Assembly (NCBI GenBank): GCA_016929355.1
Contig: JAFGJA010000297.1
Coordinates: 1 to 7,099, forward strand
Source: Anaerolineae bacterium
GTDB lineage: Bacteria; Chloroflexota; Anaerolineae; Aggregatilineales; Aggregatilineaceae
DNA length: 7,099 bases
Reading direction: 5' to 3'
In this document: in pieces, positions 1-6,125 of the stretch
Position numbering within the stretch: position 1 is the first letter of the stretch
How the letters are laid out: every line of letters starts with the position of its first letter
The notes under the pieces: model-generated
Database searches by the model: none
What the model was told of the DNA's origin: nothing
What the model saw: only the letters and a program-made list of their open reading frames with translations
Program-made: the position numbers and the translations under genes

Positions 1-307
1 CAATTTTGACACCCAGGGCTGCGGCTTCTTGCTTGAGCGCGGGCCAGTCGTCGGTTTTATCCCAGGGAATGTGTAAGGCCACCGACGGAGCCGCCCCGGT
101 CAGCTTATGCACATAAGCGGCATCCGCGAGTTTTTCATGCACGTTGCGCGCTGCGCCGGTCCAGGGGAAGACCTTAAACCGCGTGCCGCTATCGCCATAA
201 CCCCAGGATGGCGTTTCGATGGCTTGCGCGTGCAGCTTGGCTTTTACTGCATCCACATCAATCCCGCGCGCCGTTAATTGTTCAACCAAAACATCATACG
301 CTGTCAT
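1..307 (-). CDS. rhaI: L-rhamnose isomerase, RhaI type (3' part cut off by window edge)
   Basis: This enzyme interconverts L-rhamnose and L-rhamnulose, the first step of cytoplasmic rhamnose catabolism. I translated it by hand from the ATG at 307-305: 102 codons run to the window edge without a stop. The N-terminus reads MTAYDVLVEQLTARGIDVDA, followed by ETPSWGYGDSGTRFKVF (about residues 31-47), then KLTGAAPSVALHIPWDK (about 68-84). The PSWG..GTRF and P.V.LHIPWDK blocks match the RhaI (Pseudomonas stutzeri/rhizobial) class of TIM-barrel isomerases, not E. coli-type RhaA. The catalytic metal ligands lie further on and are not in the window. An AAAAGGA ribosome binding site (317-323) sits 9 nt before the ATG, which supports this start. 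It is the second gene after rhaB, 107 nt downstream, and is probably co-transcribed with it. Family assignment is by remembered motifs; the truncation is only the window edge. Confidence 0.9.
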   Translation of the reverse strand, partial: MTAYDVLVEQLTARGIDVDAVKAKLHAQAIETPSWGYGDSGTRFKVFPWTGAARNVHEKLADAAYVHKLTGAAPSVALHIPWDKTDDWPALKQEAAALGVKI

Positions 308-350
308 TGTTAATAATCCTTTTGTGTGGATAATTACGTTAAATTGTCAT

Positions 351-403
351 TGTAGGTGCGAGGCGACGCCTCGCCCTGGGCGACCCACCGGGTCGCCCCT
401 ACA
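351..403. repeat. Compound palindromic intergenic repeat (REP-like, two hairpins within terminal inverted ends)
   Basis: A 53-nt element lies between rhaB and rhaI. Its ends are inverted: TGTAGG (351-356) and CCTACA (398-403). Inside are two perfect hairpins: GCGAGGCG-A-CGCCTCGC (358-374) and GGGCGACCC-ACC-GGGTCGCCC (378-398). The right arm of the second hairpin shares its last C (398) with the terminal repeat, so the two cannot be fully paired at once. It is much more GC-rich than the flanking leader. In the rhaB-rhaI transcript it could fold as a three-way junction. The style resembles the multicopy GTAGGGGCGACCC repeats I associate with Chloroflexota genomes; that is from memory. Only one copy is in the window, so the repeat status is inferred. 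There is no U-tract, so it is not a classical terminator. Confidence 0.75.
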
Positions 404-414
404 AGCTGGTGAGG

Positions 415-1863
415 TTATCCCTCAACCAATGCCTGATACCGCCCATACGCATCATCCCAGGCGGCGGACGGCTGCGGCTCGTAATGCACCGTTTCAATGG
501 ACTTGCTCAAAATATCGCGTGCCTGCGCCACGTCATCAATGATGCCCAACGTAATGAACTGGACAATCGCATTACCGAGCGCGGTTGCTTCATACGGCCC
601 CGCGACGACTTCACGATTGAGGCAGTCCGCCGCCATTTGATTCAGCAGCGCATTGCGCGCCCCGCCGCCGATGATGTGTAACCGGTCAATGCTGCGTCCG
701 CTCAATTCGCTCATGCAATCCAATGACAAGCGGTATTTGAGCGCCAAACTTTCGTAGATCGCGCGCATGGTTTGCCCGACGGTTTCGGGTTCGGGTTGAC
801 TTGTGCGGCGGCAGTATGCGCGGATACGGGCGGGCATATCACCCGGCGCGATAAACAGGTCATCGTCGGGATCGAGCAAGCTGCGGAAAGGTTCGGCTTC
901 TTGCGCTTTGGCGGTCAATTCCTGATAGCTGTAGTCTGCGCCTTCGGCTTTCCAGGTCGCTTCGCACTGCTGCGAGAGCCACAAACCCGCCACATTTTTG
1001 AGGAAACGGTATGTGCCATATACACCGCCCTCATTGGTGACGTTATTCGCATAACTCGCATCGGTGATGACGGGTTCCGGCAGTTCCAGCCCGATCAGAC
1101 TCCATGTGCCACTGCTCAGATAGGCATAATTTTTGGTGGTGGTCGGCACGGCCACGACTGCGCTCCCCGTGTCATGTGTGGCAGGGGCGATCACTTTCAT
1201 ACCGCTTGAATCACCCTGATATTCGCCCTTCACCGTCCCGGCTGGAACAATCTGCGGGAGCATAGCGGTAGGCACACCGAGCGCGTGCAGCGTTTCATAA
1301 TCCCAATTCTGGGTATGCGGATTAAAAATTTGCGTGGTGGTGACGTTGGTAAATTCGCAGGATTTCTCGCCAGAAAGCCAATACTCAATGAGATCGGGCA
1401 TCAGCAGCAGCGTTTCAGCGCGATCCAACCAGGGACTTTGATCGCGGACCAGGCTGGCAAGCTGCAAACTGGTGTTGAAAAATTGGAATTGAATCCCGGT
1501 GCGTTCAAACACGGTGCGGCGCGGCACACGTTCAAAAATCCAATCGAACATGCCATCGGTGCGCGCGTCGCGGTAATGGACCGGATTGGCGATCAATTTG
1601 CCCTGCGCGTCCAGCAATCCGAAATCCACGCCCCACGTATCCACACCCACACTCATCGCGCCAGAAGTTACTTTGTTAATGCCTGCGGTGATTTCGTGCC
1701 ACAAACGCAGTACATCCCAATACAGCGTACCGCGCACTTCAACGGGGGTATTCGGAAAGCGATGGGCTTCGATTTGGTCAAAGCGCTGACCGTCAAAACT
1801 GACCTCCATCACGCGCCCGGATGAAGCTCCTAAATCGACTGAAATTACATGCTGTTTGCTCAT
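415..1863 (-). CDS. rhaB: L-rhamnulokinase (FGGY carbohydrate kinase)
   Basis: RhaB phosphorylates L-rhamnulose with ATP to L-rhamnulose 1-phosphate in the cytoplasm. From the ATG at 1863 it is 482 aa, close to the usual RhaB length. The N-terminal FGGY domain opens with SVDLGASSGRVM (residues 8-19, phosphate loop) and carries VDTWGVDFGLLD (74-85) and HYRDARTDG (96-104). The catalytic aspartate is expected at D231 in APATHDTGSA. The C-terminal domain carries LSSGTWSLIGLE (249-260) and the adenosine-binding stretch IIGGGARNALLNQ (397-409). DFGLLD and YRD.RT favour rhamnulokinase over xylulo- or glycerol kinase. An in-frame TTG at 1881 would add six residues (MRVESF) but has no ribosome binding site; the ATG has a weak GAG 6 nt upstream and starts right at the family N-terminus, so I chose it. 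It is first in an operon with rhaI, behind a strong promoter and a putative RhaR site. The frame is intact. Confidence 0.95.
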   Translation of the reverse strand: MSKQHVISVDLGASSGRVMEVSFDGQRFDQIEAHRFPNTPVEVRGTLYWDVLRLWHEITAGINKVTSGAMSVGVDTWGVDFGLLDAQGKLIANPVHYRDARTDGMFDWIFERVPRRTVFERTGIQFQFFNTSLQLASLVRDQSPWLDRAETLLLMPDLIEYWLSGEKSCEFTNVTTTQIFNPHTQNWDYETLHALGVPTAMLPQIVPAGTVKGEYQGDSSGMKVIAPATHDTGSAVVAVPTTTKNYAYLSSGTWSLIGLELPEPVITDASYANNVTNEGGVYGTYRFLKNVAGLWLSQQCEATWKAEGADYSYQELTAKAQEAEPFRSLLDPDDDLFIAPGDMPARIRAYCRRTSQPEPETVGQTMRAIYESLALKYRLSLDCMSELSGRSIDRLHIIGGGARNALLNQMAADCLNREVVAGPYEATALGNAIVQFITLGIIDDVAQARDILSKSIETVHYEPQPSAAWDDAYGRYQALVEG

Positions 1864-1930
1864 GAAAGACTCAACTCTCAATGAAATACTAAATTACAAC
1901 CTAAAAGTGAGGAGAATGTTTACATCTGTA

Positions 1931-1960
1931 GTTGTTTGATGTTTCGTTTGCTTTCTTTTT
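1931..1960. promoter_or_regulatory. Putative RhaR operator at the rhaB transcription start
   Basis: The + strand holds TTTCGTTTG at 1942-1950. The identical 9-mer occurs, in the other orientation, in the regulator's own upstream region (2893-2901). Read on the minus strand the site is CAAACGAAAC, preceded at exact 10-bp spacing by a degenerate copy (AAAAAGAAAG, 1960-1951) and followed at 12 bp by CAAACAAC (1938-1931). It lies immediately downstream of the rhaB -10 box, about +1 to +30, a position where a bound repressor would block initiation. DeoR-family proteins often bind tandem repeats of about one helical turn. That the neighbouring DeoR-family protein binds here is inference. Confidence 0.55.
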
Positions 1961-1965
1961 TTTTC

Positions 1966-1994
1966 AGTATACAACCCCCTAAAACCTATGTCAA
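1966..1994 (-). promoter_or_regulatory. rhaB-rhaI promoter, sigma70/SigA-like
   Basis: On the minus strand there is a perfect -35 TTGACA (1994-1989), a 17-nt spacer (1988-1972) and a -10 TATACT (1971-1966), one mismatch from TATAAT. The predicted start is near 1959, giving a leader of roughly 96 nt before the rhaB ATG. It lies directly downstream of the regulator's terminator, so rhaBI has its own transcription start. A promoter this close to consensus suggests control by repression, in agreement with the operator-like repeats just downstream. Confidence 0.8.
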
Positions 1995-2023
1995 CAAATG
2001 GGATTGTTATATAGCACAGTACA

Positions 2024-2063
2024 GGAAAAAAGAGGTCGATTTACACGGTCAGCAAATCGACCT
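2024..2063 (-). terminator. Rho-independent terminator of the DeoR-family regulator gene, overlapping its stop codon
   Basis: On the minus strand AGGTCGATTT (2063-2054) pairs perfectly with AAATCGACCT (2042-2033) across an 11-nt loop. C and six T (2031-2026) follow immediately. The 10-bp stem plus U-tract is a good intrinsic terminator. The 5' arm and loop are the last codons of the regulator gene, and two bases of the TAA stop (2043-2041) fall within the 3' arm. It separates the regulator transcript from rhaBI. Confidence 0.85.
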
Positions 2064-2820
2064 GCGCGCCCAGGTTGCGGTAATGCTGCACCAGATCGAG
2101 CGCCGCCTGATCGGTGCTGATGATGTGTGTGACTTTCTCCGGTGGAATCAGCGTATAGGGCGCGACTTGCCCCCATTTGCTGCTATCTACCAGCAGCACA
2201 GCGCGCACACAACGATTGAACATGGCCCGTTTGACGATCACTTCGTCAGGATCGATTTCGCTCGCGCCGATGTCTTCGGCAATACCGCGCGCGCTGAAAA
2301 AGCCAATATTCAGATTCACTGTCGGCAGGCTTTCCGGTTGGCCCACCAGTGAAACCGAATCGCGGCGCAAGCGCCCACCGGGGAGCAGGACTTGCGTGGT
2401 CGGATGATCCAGGAAACTCTGTGCGAGGATCAAGCTGTTGGTCACAATCGTGAGGTTTTCATACTGCTTGAGGAAGGAAGCCAGCGCAAACACGGTAGTG
2501 CTGGAATCCAGCGCTATGCTGTACCCATCTTCGACCAGCGCGGCGGCGGCTTGCGCGATTACCGTTTTTTGATCGCCGCGTTTGCTCTGTCGCACAGTAA
2601 ACGAGAGTTCTTGCAACGGCGCTTTCTCGATCCGGGCGACTGCCCCGCCATACGTCCGTTCGAGCAAGCCGCGTGTTTCCAGCGCGCGCAAATCCTGCCG
2701 GATAGTCACGGCGCTGACCTGCAAATCTTTGCTCAGTTCTTTAACCGTCACCCGCCCCTGTTGGTCTAATTGATTGAGGATGGCGCGGCGACGTTCTTCT
2801 AAAAATAATGTATCGGGCAT
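2041..2820 (-). CDS. rhaR: DeoR-family transcriptional regulator, probable rhamnose repressor
   Basis: A 259-aa cytoplasmic DNA-binding protein of normal DeoR-family length. The N-terminal winged HTH spans about residues 6-60: RRRAILNQLDQQGRVTVKEL, then VSAVTIRQDLRALETRGLL and ERTYGGA, the classic DeoR signature. The C-terminal sugar-phosphate sensor domain shows IALDSSTT (102-109), TIVTNSL (124-130), LPGGRLRRDS (146-155) and LVDSSKWG (210-217, with the usual lysine K215), so the effector is probably a phosphorylated sugar. The ATG at 2820 is the natural start; a modest GAAAGAG lies upstream. It sits directly before rhaB in the same orientation but forms its own unit, with a promoter and operator upstream and a terminator at its stop codon. 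The rhamnose role is inferred from this position and from the motif shared by both upstream regions; the family assignment itself is secure. Confidence 0.88.
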   Translation of the reverse strand: MPDTLFLEERRRAILNQLDQQGRVTVKELSKDLQVSAVTIRQDLRALETRGLLERTYGGAVARIEKAPLQELSFTVRQSKRGDQKTVIAQAAAALVEDGYSIALDSSTTVFALASFLKQYENLTIVTNSLILAQSFLDHPTTQVLLPGGRLRRDSVSLVGQPESLPTVNLNIGFFSARGIAEDIGASEIDPDEVIVKRAMFNRCVRAVLLVDSSKWGQVAPYTLIPPEKVTHIISTDQAALDLVQHYRNLGAQVDLLTV

Positions 2821-2850
2821 CTATAACTCTTTCTACTTTGCTATGTTTCC

Positions 2851-2879
2851 ATTGTAGTCTAAATCACTTCGTAAAACAA
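2851..2879 (-). promoter_or_regulatory. Candidate promoter of the DeoR-family regulator gene
   Basis: On the minus strand the -10 is TACAAT (2856-2851), 17 nt after a weak -35 TTGTTT (2879-2874), giving a predicted leader of about 25 nt. The -35 lies inside the first copy of the 10-bp operator repeat, so binding there should block RNA polymerase, which fits autorepression. The -10 is good but the -35 matches consensus at only three positions. Confidence 0.5.
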
Positions 2880-2902
2880 AATTAAACGAAGTCAAACGAA
2901 AA
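2866..2902. promoter_or_regulatory. Putative autoregulatory operator: 3 x 10 bp tandem repeat plus inverted repeat
   Basis: Three tandem 10-mers on the + strand run from 2873 to 2902: AAAACAAAAT, TAAACGAAGT and CAAACGAAAA, with core AAACRAA at exact 10-bp steps (2874, 2884, 2894). The middle copy also forms the right arm of an inverted repeat, ACTTCGT (2866-2872) with ACGAAGT (2886-2892). The array covers the -35 and the region upstream of the regulator's predicted promoter. The third copy contains the 9-mer also found at the rhaB start site. Repeats in phase with the DNA helix suit a DeoR-type oligomer. Confidence 0.6.
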
Positions 2903-3023
2903 TTAACCAGCCGGATATGCGCGTGGTATGAAACAGCAGTTGTGTGATTATTGGTGGTGGTATCACGAGGACCAGCGCGGCTTATCAATTGGTGTAACGT
3001 GGGCAGCGTGTGGTGTGAGTTGA

Positions 3024-3074
3024 GGGGGCGCAGGTCCGCCCCCATTATGCTCTGAGGCACTTTTTCGTGTGCCT
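3024..3074. other. Two adjacent hairpins downstream of the arabinofuranosidase gene (weak terminator candidate)
   Basis: GGGGGCG (3024-3030) pairs with CGCCCCC (3037-3043) around a 6-nt loop, and AGGCAC (3055-3060) pairs with GTGCCT (3069-3074) around an 8-nt loop. Both lie within 70 nt of the abfA stop, where the long upstream transcript should end before the regulator's promoter. Neither is followed by a U-tract on the minus strand, so they may instead be a Rho-associated or 3'-protecting structure. I recognise nothing else in the rest of the 2903-3090 stretch. Confidence 0.35.
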
Positions 3075-3090
3075 GTTTGCCGGGTGAGGT

Positions 3091-4584
3091 CTACAGCGCA
3101 AACGTCAACGCCACCACCGACAACGGCGGCAGTTCCAGCGTGGCTTTCCCAGCCGCGATCCGCACCGCGTCAAATGGCTGTGGCTGGATCACGTATGGAT
3201 TTTCAAAAGTATTCTCCGCTTTCGGATTGGTTCCGGTTAGCATATCGGCATGTTGAAGCGCCGTGATCGTCTGATCTGTGACCGCAATATCTACTGTTGC
3301 GGTGTCATCAAGCGCGCGATTGGTCACGAACACATGCAGCGTGTCCGTATCCCAGATTGCGCTGGTGTCGATGAAATGCGCTTCGCCATGTGTCGCCCCG
3401 GTATACGTTGGTCCCGCAACGATGGTTTGCAGCGCGATTCCTGCGCGGCGTTTGGTATACATCTCAAACGGGAAAAAGATCGTCTGGATCAGCATCTCGT
3501 CGCCGCGCGTGAGGATCGGCCCCAACACATTCACGATCTGCGCAATGTTGGCGATTTTCAACACGTCCGCATGACGGATAAAGCTGTTGAAGAATCCCGC
3601 GATCACCAGCGCATCTTCCAGGTTATAGATTTCTTCGGCCAGATGCGGCGCGAAAACGCCTTTTTTCGGCATATCGTCGCTGCCACGATTGCGATACGCG
3701 ATGTTCCATTCGTCAAAACACAGGTACGCGCGTTTTTTGCTACGGTGTTTGGCCTGAACAAAGCGGCATACGGCGTCCATTTCTTCGATCTGCTGGTCGA
3801 TGGAATTCGTCACTGCCAGAAAATCAGGCGTATCATTGGCGGGATTGCCCACGTAACGGTGCAAACTGACGTAATCCGCCCAATCACCGAGGTACTCTAG
3901 CACGGTGCGATCCCACTCCATGTATGTAGCCAGATCGGGCGTACACGAACCGCACGCGATCAATTCCAGCGAGGGGTCTACATCTTTCATCATTTTCGCG
4001 GCTTGCTGCGCGCGGATCGCATATTGATCGGCGGGGACGTGGCCCAACTGCCAGGGGCCATCCATCTCGTTACCCAAACACCACAGTTTCACATCATACG
4101 GCGACTCATGACCATTTGCCGCGCGTAGATTGGCGTAACGGGTGCCGGGGGGTGCGTTGCAATATTCAACCCAATCGCGCGCTTCTTCTGGTGTGCCCGT
4201 GCCGAGATTGACCGCTATCATCGGCTCCCAGTTCATCTGCTGGCACATCAGCATAAATTCATCCGTGCCGAACTGGTTCGGTTCGATGCTCTGCCACGCC
4301 AATTCGCGCACCGTTGGGCGTTGATCGCGCGGGCCAACCCCATCCAACCAGTGATAGCCGGAGACAAAATTCCCGCCGGGATAGCGCATCACGGGCATTT
4401 GCAAGCGCTGCAAAGCCGCTAATACGTCCGTGCGGAAGCCGTTCTCGTTGGCGTGCGCGCCATCGGGATGGTACACCCCTTCATAAACCGCCCGCCCCAT
4501 GTGTTCGAGGAAGCCTCCAAAAATGCGCGGATCGACTTGCCCGATCTGGAAGCGGGTATGTAACGTAATCGTTGTTTTGTCCAT
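3091..4584 (-). CDS. abfA: Alpha-L-arabinofuranosidase, glycoside hydrolase family 51
   Basis: This retaining hydrolase releases terminal L-arabinofuranose from arabinan or arabinoxylan oligosaccharides. At 497 aa it is close to Geobacillus AbfA (about 502 aa). The (beta/alpha)8 domain begins with IFGGFLEHMGRAVYEGVY (residues 21-38) and RYPGGNFVSGYHW (67-79). The acid/base is E173 in CLGNEMDGPW and the nucleophile is E292 in CFDEWNIAYR; these sit two residues from E175 and E294 of the Geobacillus enzyme. The C-terminal beta domain ends in LPPLSVVALT. No signal peptide is visible, so it probably acts in the cytoplasm on imported oligosaccharides. A GAGGA (4597-4601) lies 12 nt before the ATG at 4584 and 9 nt before an in-frame TTG at 4587, so the start could be one codon longer; a TTG at 4605 has no support. 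It begins 24 nt after the methyltransferase stop and is probably co-transcribed with it. Confidence 0.95.
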   Translation of the reverse strand: MDKTTITLHTRFQIGQVDPRIFGGFLEHMGRAVYEGVYHPDGAHANENGFRTDVLAALQRLQMPVMRYPGGNFVSGYHWLDGVGPRDQRPTVRELAWQSIEPNQFGTDEFMLMCQQMNWEPMIAVNLGTGTPEEARDWVEYCNAPPGTRYANLRAANGHESPYDVKLWCLGNEMDGPWQLGHVPADQYAIRAQQAAKMMKDVDPSLELIACGSCTPDLATYMEWDRTVLEYLGDWADYVSLHRYVGNPANDTPDFLAVTNSIDQQIEEMDAVCRFVQAKHRSKKRAYLCFDEWNIAYRNRGSDDMPKKGVFAPHLAEEIYNLEDALVIAGFFNSFIRHADVLKIANIAQIVNVLGPILTRGDEMLIQTIFFPFEMYTKRRAGIALQTIVAGPTYTGATHGEAHFIDTSAIWDTDTLHVFVTNRALDDTATVDIAVTDQTITALQHADMLTGTNPKAENTFENPYVIQPQPFDAVRIAAGKATLELPPLSVVALTFAL

Positions 4585-4608
4585 CAAGATAAATAATCCT
4601 CGCAAAGT

Positions 4609-5403
4609 TTATTCGGAATTTACATGCCGCACCTTTTTGGCGATCAGCATTGTCGTAAAATTAAACGTCCAGGGCATGATCCTGCGCAAGATCGGGGCCA
4701 GCGCATCAGCTAACCACGTTGTTTCGTAGTACCCATCGCCTTTGCGGAACGGCCAACCGAGGCCCCACAACGTATAAGCGTGGCTGGTTGGTCGGACTAG
4801 CAGCATTTCGAAACCTGCTTGTTCAAGCGCTGCCGTGAGATCATGCTGGGTATAGGTACTCTCGTAAAAATCGTCATCCGTCAGCACACTCTGGCCGAAC
4901 AACTGCCGTTTCCACCGCACCAGTTTATGCACAATGTTCGGATACGGAATCGTCAGCACGATCACGCCCTCCGGCACAAGGACGCGATTCGCTTCCTTCA
5001 ACGCCGGGGCAACGCCGTGTTCGAAATGTTCCAGCACGCCAAACGAGAGATAACCATGCAGCGAATTATCGCGGTACGGCAGCGCGTGAACGTCGCCCGC
5101 CTGTAAATCGAGCGAATCATCGTAGCGGCGCGTGGCCCGCAGCGCATTGACCGCGTAATCCATGCCCAGCATCTTGAAACCCATCTCGCGCAGCGTGATC
5201 ACGACAATGCCGAGGCCGCTCCCTGCTTCGAGAATGTACCCATCCTGCGAGAGATACGCCGGGAAAACGCCCATCTGATCATTGGCACGTTTTTCCTTGA
5301 GCGTTTTTAGCTCAATATCGACATTCGCGTTGGCCCAGATGTCTTCCCAGGATTCGCGTGTCTTGTCGTACAAATTCTCAGGCAAATTATCAGATTCAGC
5401 CAT
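4609..5403 (-). CDS. Class I SAM-dependent methyltransferase
   Basis: A 264-aa Rossmann-fold methyltransferase of the Methyltransf_11 type. Motif I is YILEAGSGLGIVV (57-69); the acidic residue after strand 2 is D82 in LGMDYA; AGDVHALPY (102-110) supplies the adenine contact; YLSFGVLEHFEHG (118-130) is the motif IV region; ANRVLVPEGVIVLTIPYPN (138-156) is the typical 'leader' strand. The target is not visible from the sequence. Between a glycosyltransferase/acyltransferase pair and a glycosidase gene, O-methylation of a sugar or lipid-linked glycan is plausible but inferred. The ATG at 5403 shares one base with the preceding TGA (TGATG), and AAGGGA (5414-5419) lies 10 nt upstream, indicating translational coupling. 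An in-frame TTG one codon earlier (5406) is an alternative start. Confidence 0.88.
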   Translation of the reverse strand: MAESDNLPENLYDKTRESWEDIWANANVDIELKTLKEKRANDQMGVFPAYLSQDGYILEAGSGLGIVVITLREMGFKMLGMDYAVNALRATRRYDDSLDLQAGDVHALPYRDNSLHGYLSFGVLEHFEHGVAPALKEANRVLVPEGVIVLTIPYPNIVHKLVRWKRQLFGQSVLTDDDFYESTYTQHDLTAALEQAGFEMLLVRPTSHAYTLWGLGWPFRKGDGYYETTWLADALAPILRRIMPWTFNFTTMLIAKKVRHVNSE

Positions 5404-6125
5404 CAATCTGTCGTCCCTTCGGGGATAATAAACGCTTCAGCTTCGTTAAACGGCGGGATTTTGCTGCGATCAAATTCGCGGATCACTTTCGCGGGCGATC
5501 CGGCGGCGAAGCAGTACGGCGGAATGTTGCTCAAAACCACCGAATTCGCGCCGATGACCGCACACTGCCCAATCGTCACACCGGAATTGACCATCGTGTT
5601 GGAGCCGATGAACGCGCCGCGCCCGATGCGGATCGGTGCGCTGCGCACCGGGAACAGTTCTGCTTTGAGCGGTGATCGCGCAAAATCCGTATGTGATATA
5701 TACGCGGTATCGTTGCCTAAGCCGCAGTGATCGCCAATCGTCACTTCGGCGGAGAGATCGAATATCAGCCGCCGCCCGGTGTTGACGCTTTTGCCGATGG
5801 TGAGCGGTTCAAAACGATTGACATGGATCGTTGCCATGCGCAAATTGTCCCCCACAATCGCATCCTCAGCTACCGTCGCGCCGAACGCGCGCAAAAACGC
5901 ATTGATGTACCGCTCCGGTATAGTGACCAGCATATTCGCCACGGCATCCATGCCCCACAAAAATTCGACGATCTTCGCGCGCATGATGATTTGCCGTGTG
6001 GCAATGGGCCGCGCGATGGTGCGGTATGTGCCCGCCACGTAATGCCCGACCAACCCGCGCCGCGCGACGGATCGCTGCCCCTCATCATCCAACTGCTGAA
6101 TCAAACTGGCTGTCCATTGATTCAC
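5403..6125 (-). CDS. Left-handed beta-helix (hexapeptide repeat) O-acyltransferase, WbbJ/maltose acetyltransferase-like
   Basis: A 240-aa protein, probably a trimeric acetyl-CoA-dependent O-acetyltransferase acting on a sugar. Residues 1-80 are mostly helical with no hexapeptides. The left-handed beta-helix runs from about 84 to 200 with imperfect [LIV]GXXXX units, for example VAEDAIVGDN, AEVTIGDHCGLGND and IRIGRGAFIGSNTMVNSGVTIG. H145 in AYISHTDF is the likely catalytic histidine. The tail IPPYCFAAGSPAKVIREF (201-218) is the standard end of the fold. The start is a GTG at 6125, fixed by a perfect AGGAGG 7 nt upstream. It overlaps the glycosyltransferase stop by 4 nt (GTGA) and the methyltransferase start by 1 nt, so these three genes are one translationally coupled set. 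The acceptor sugar cannot be told from the sequence. Confidence 0.88.
   Translation of the reverse strand: MNQWTASLIQQLDDEGQRSVARRGLVGHYVAGTYRTIARPIATRQIIMRAKIVEFLWGMDAVANMLVTIPERYINAFLRAFGATVAEDAIVGDNLRMATIHVNRFEPLTIGKSVNTGRRLIFDLSAEVTIGDHCGLGNDTAYISHTDFARSPLKAELFPVRSAPIRIGRGAFIGSNTMVNSGVTIGQCAVIGANSVVLSNIPPYCFAAGSPAKVIREFDRSKIPPFNEAEAFIIPEGTTD

Noticed and set aside
349..354. TACAAT at the edge of the repeat as a -10 for a separate rhaI promoter
   Set aside because: The DNA 17 nt upstream is the GC hairpin with no -35-like hexamer; rhaI is more simply read from the rhaB promoter.
219..681. + strand open frames running through the palindromic repeat and the rhaB 3' end
   Set aside because: Antisense to rhaI and rhaB; the protein sequence is Arg/Pro/His-rich shadow sequence.
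1285..1824. 179-codon + strand open frame
   Set aside because: Antisense shadow of rhaB with no ribosome binding site or family resemblance.
1920..1925. Minimal start-stop (ATGTAA) in the rhaB leader
   Set aside because: No Shine-Dalgarno upstream and no other sign of a leader peptide; expected by chance in AT-rich leader DNA.
2833..3060. 75-codon minus-strand open frame in the intergenic stretch
   Set aside because: It spans the operator repeats, the candidate promoter and a hairpin, has low-complexity composition and no convincing ribosome binding site; better read as regulatory DNA.
2903..3090. Possible tRNA, riboswitch or small RNA
   Set aside because: No cloverleaf, T-loop or known aptamer pattern was found; only two short hairpins are visible.
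3250..3900. 216-codon open frame on the + strand
   Set aside because: It lies wholly antisense to the GH51 gene, whose catalytic motifs are intact; the product shows no recognisable family and follows the antisense frame expected from GC-rich codons.
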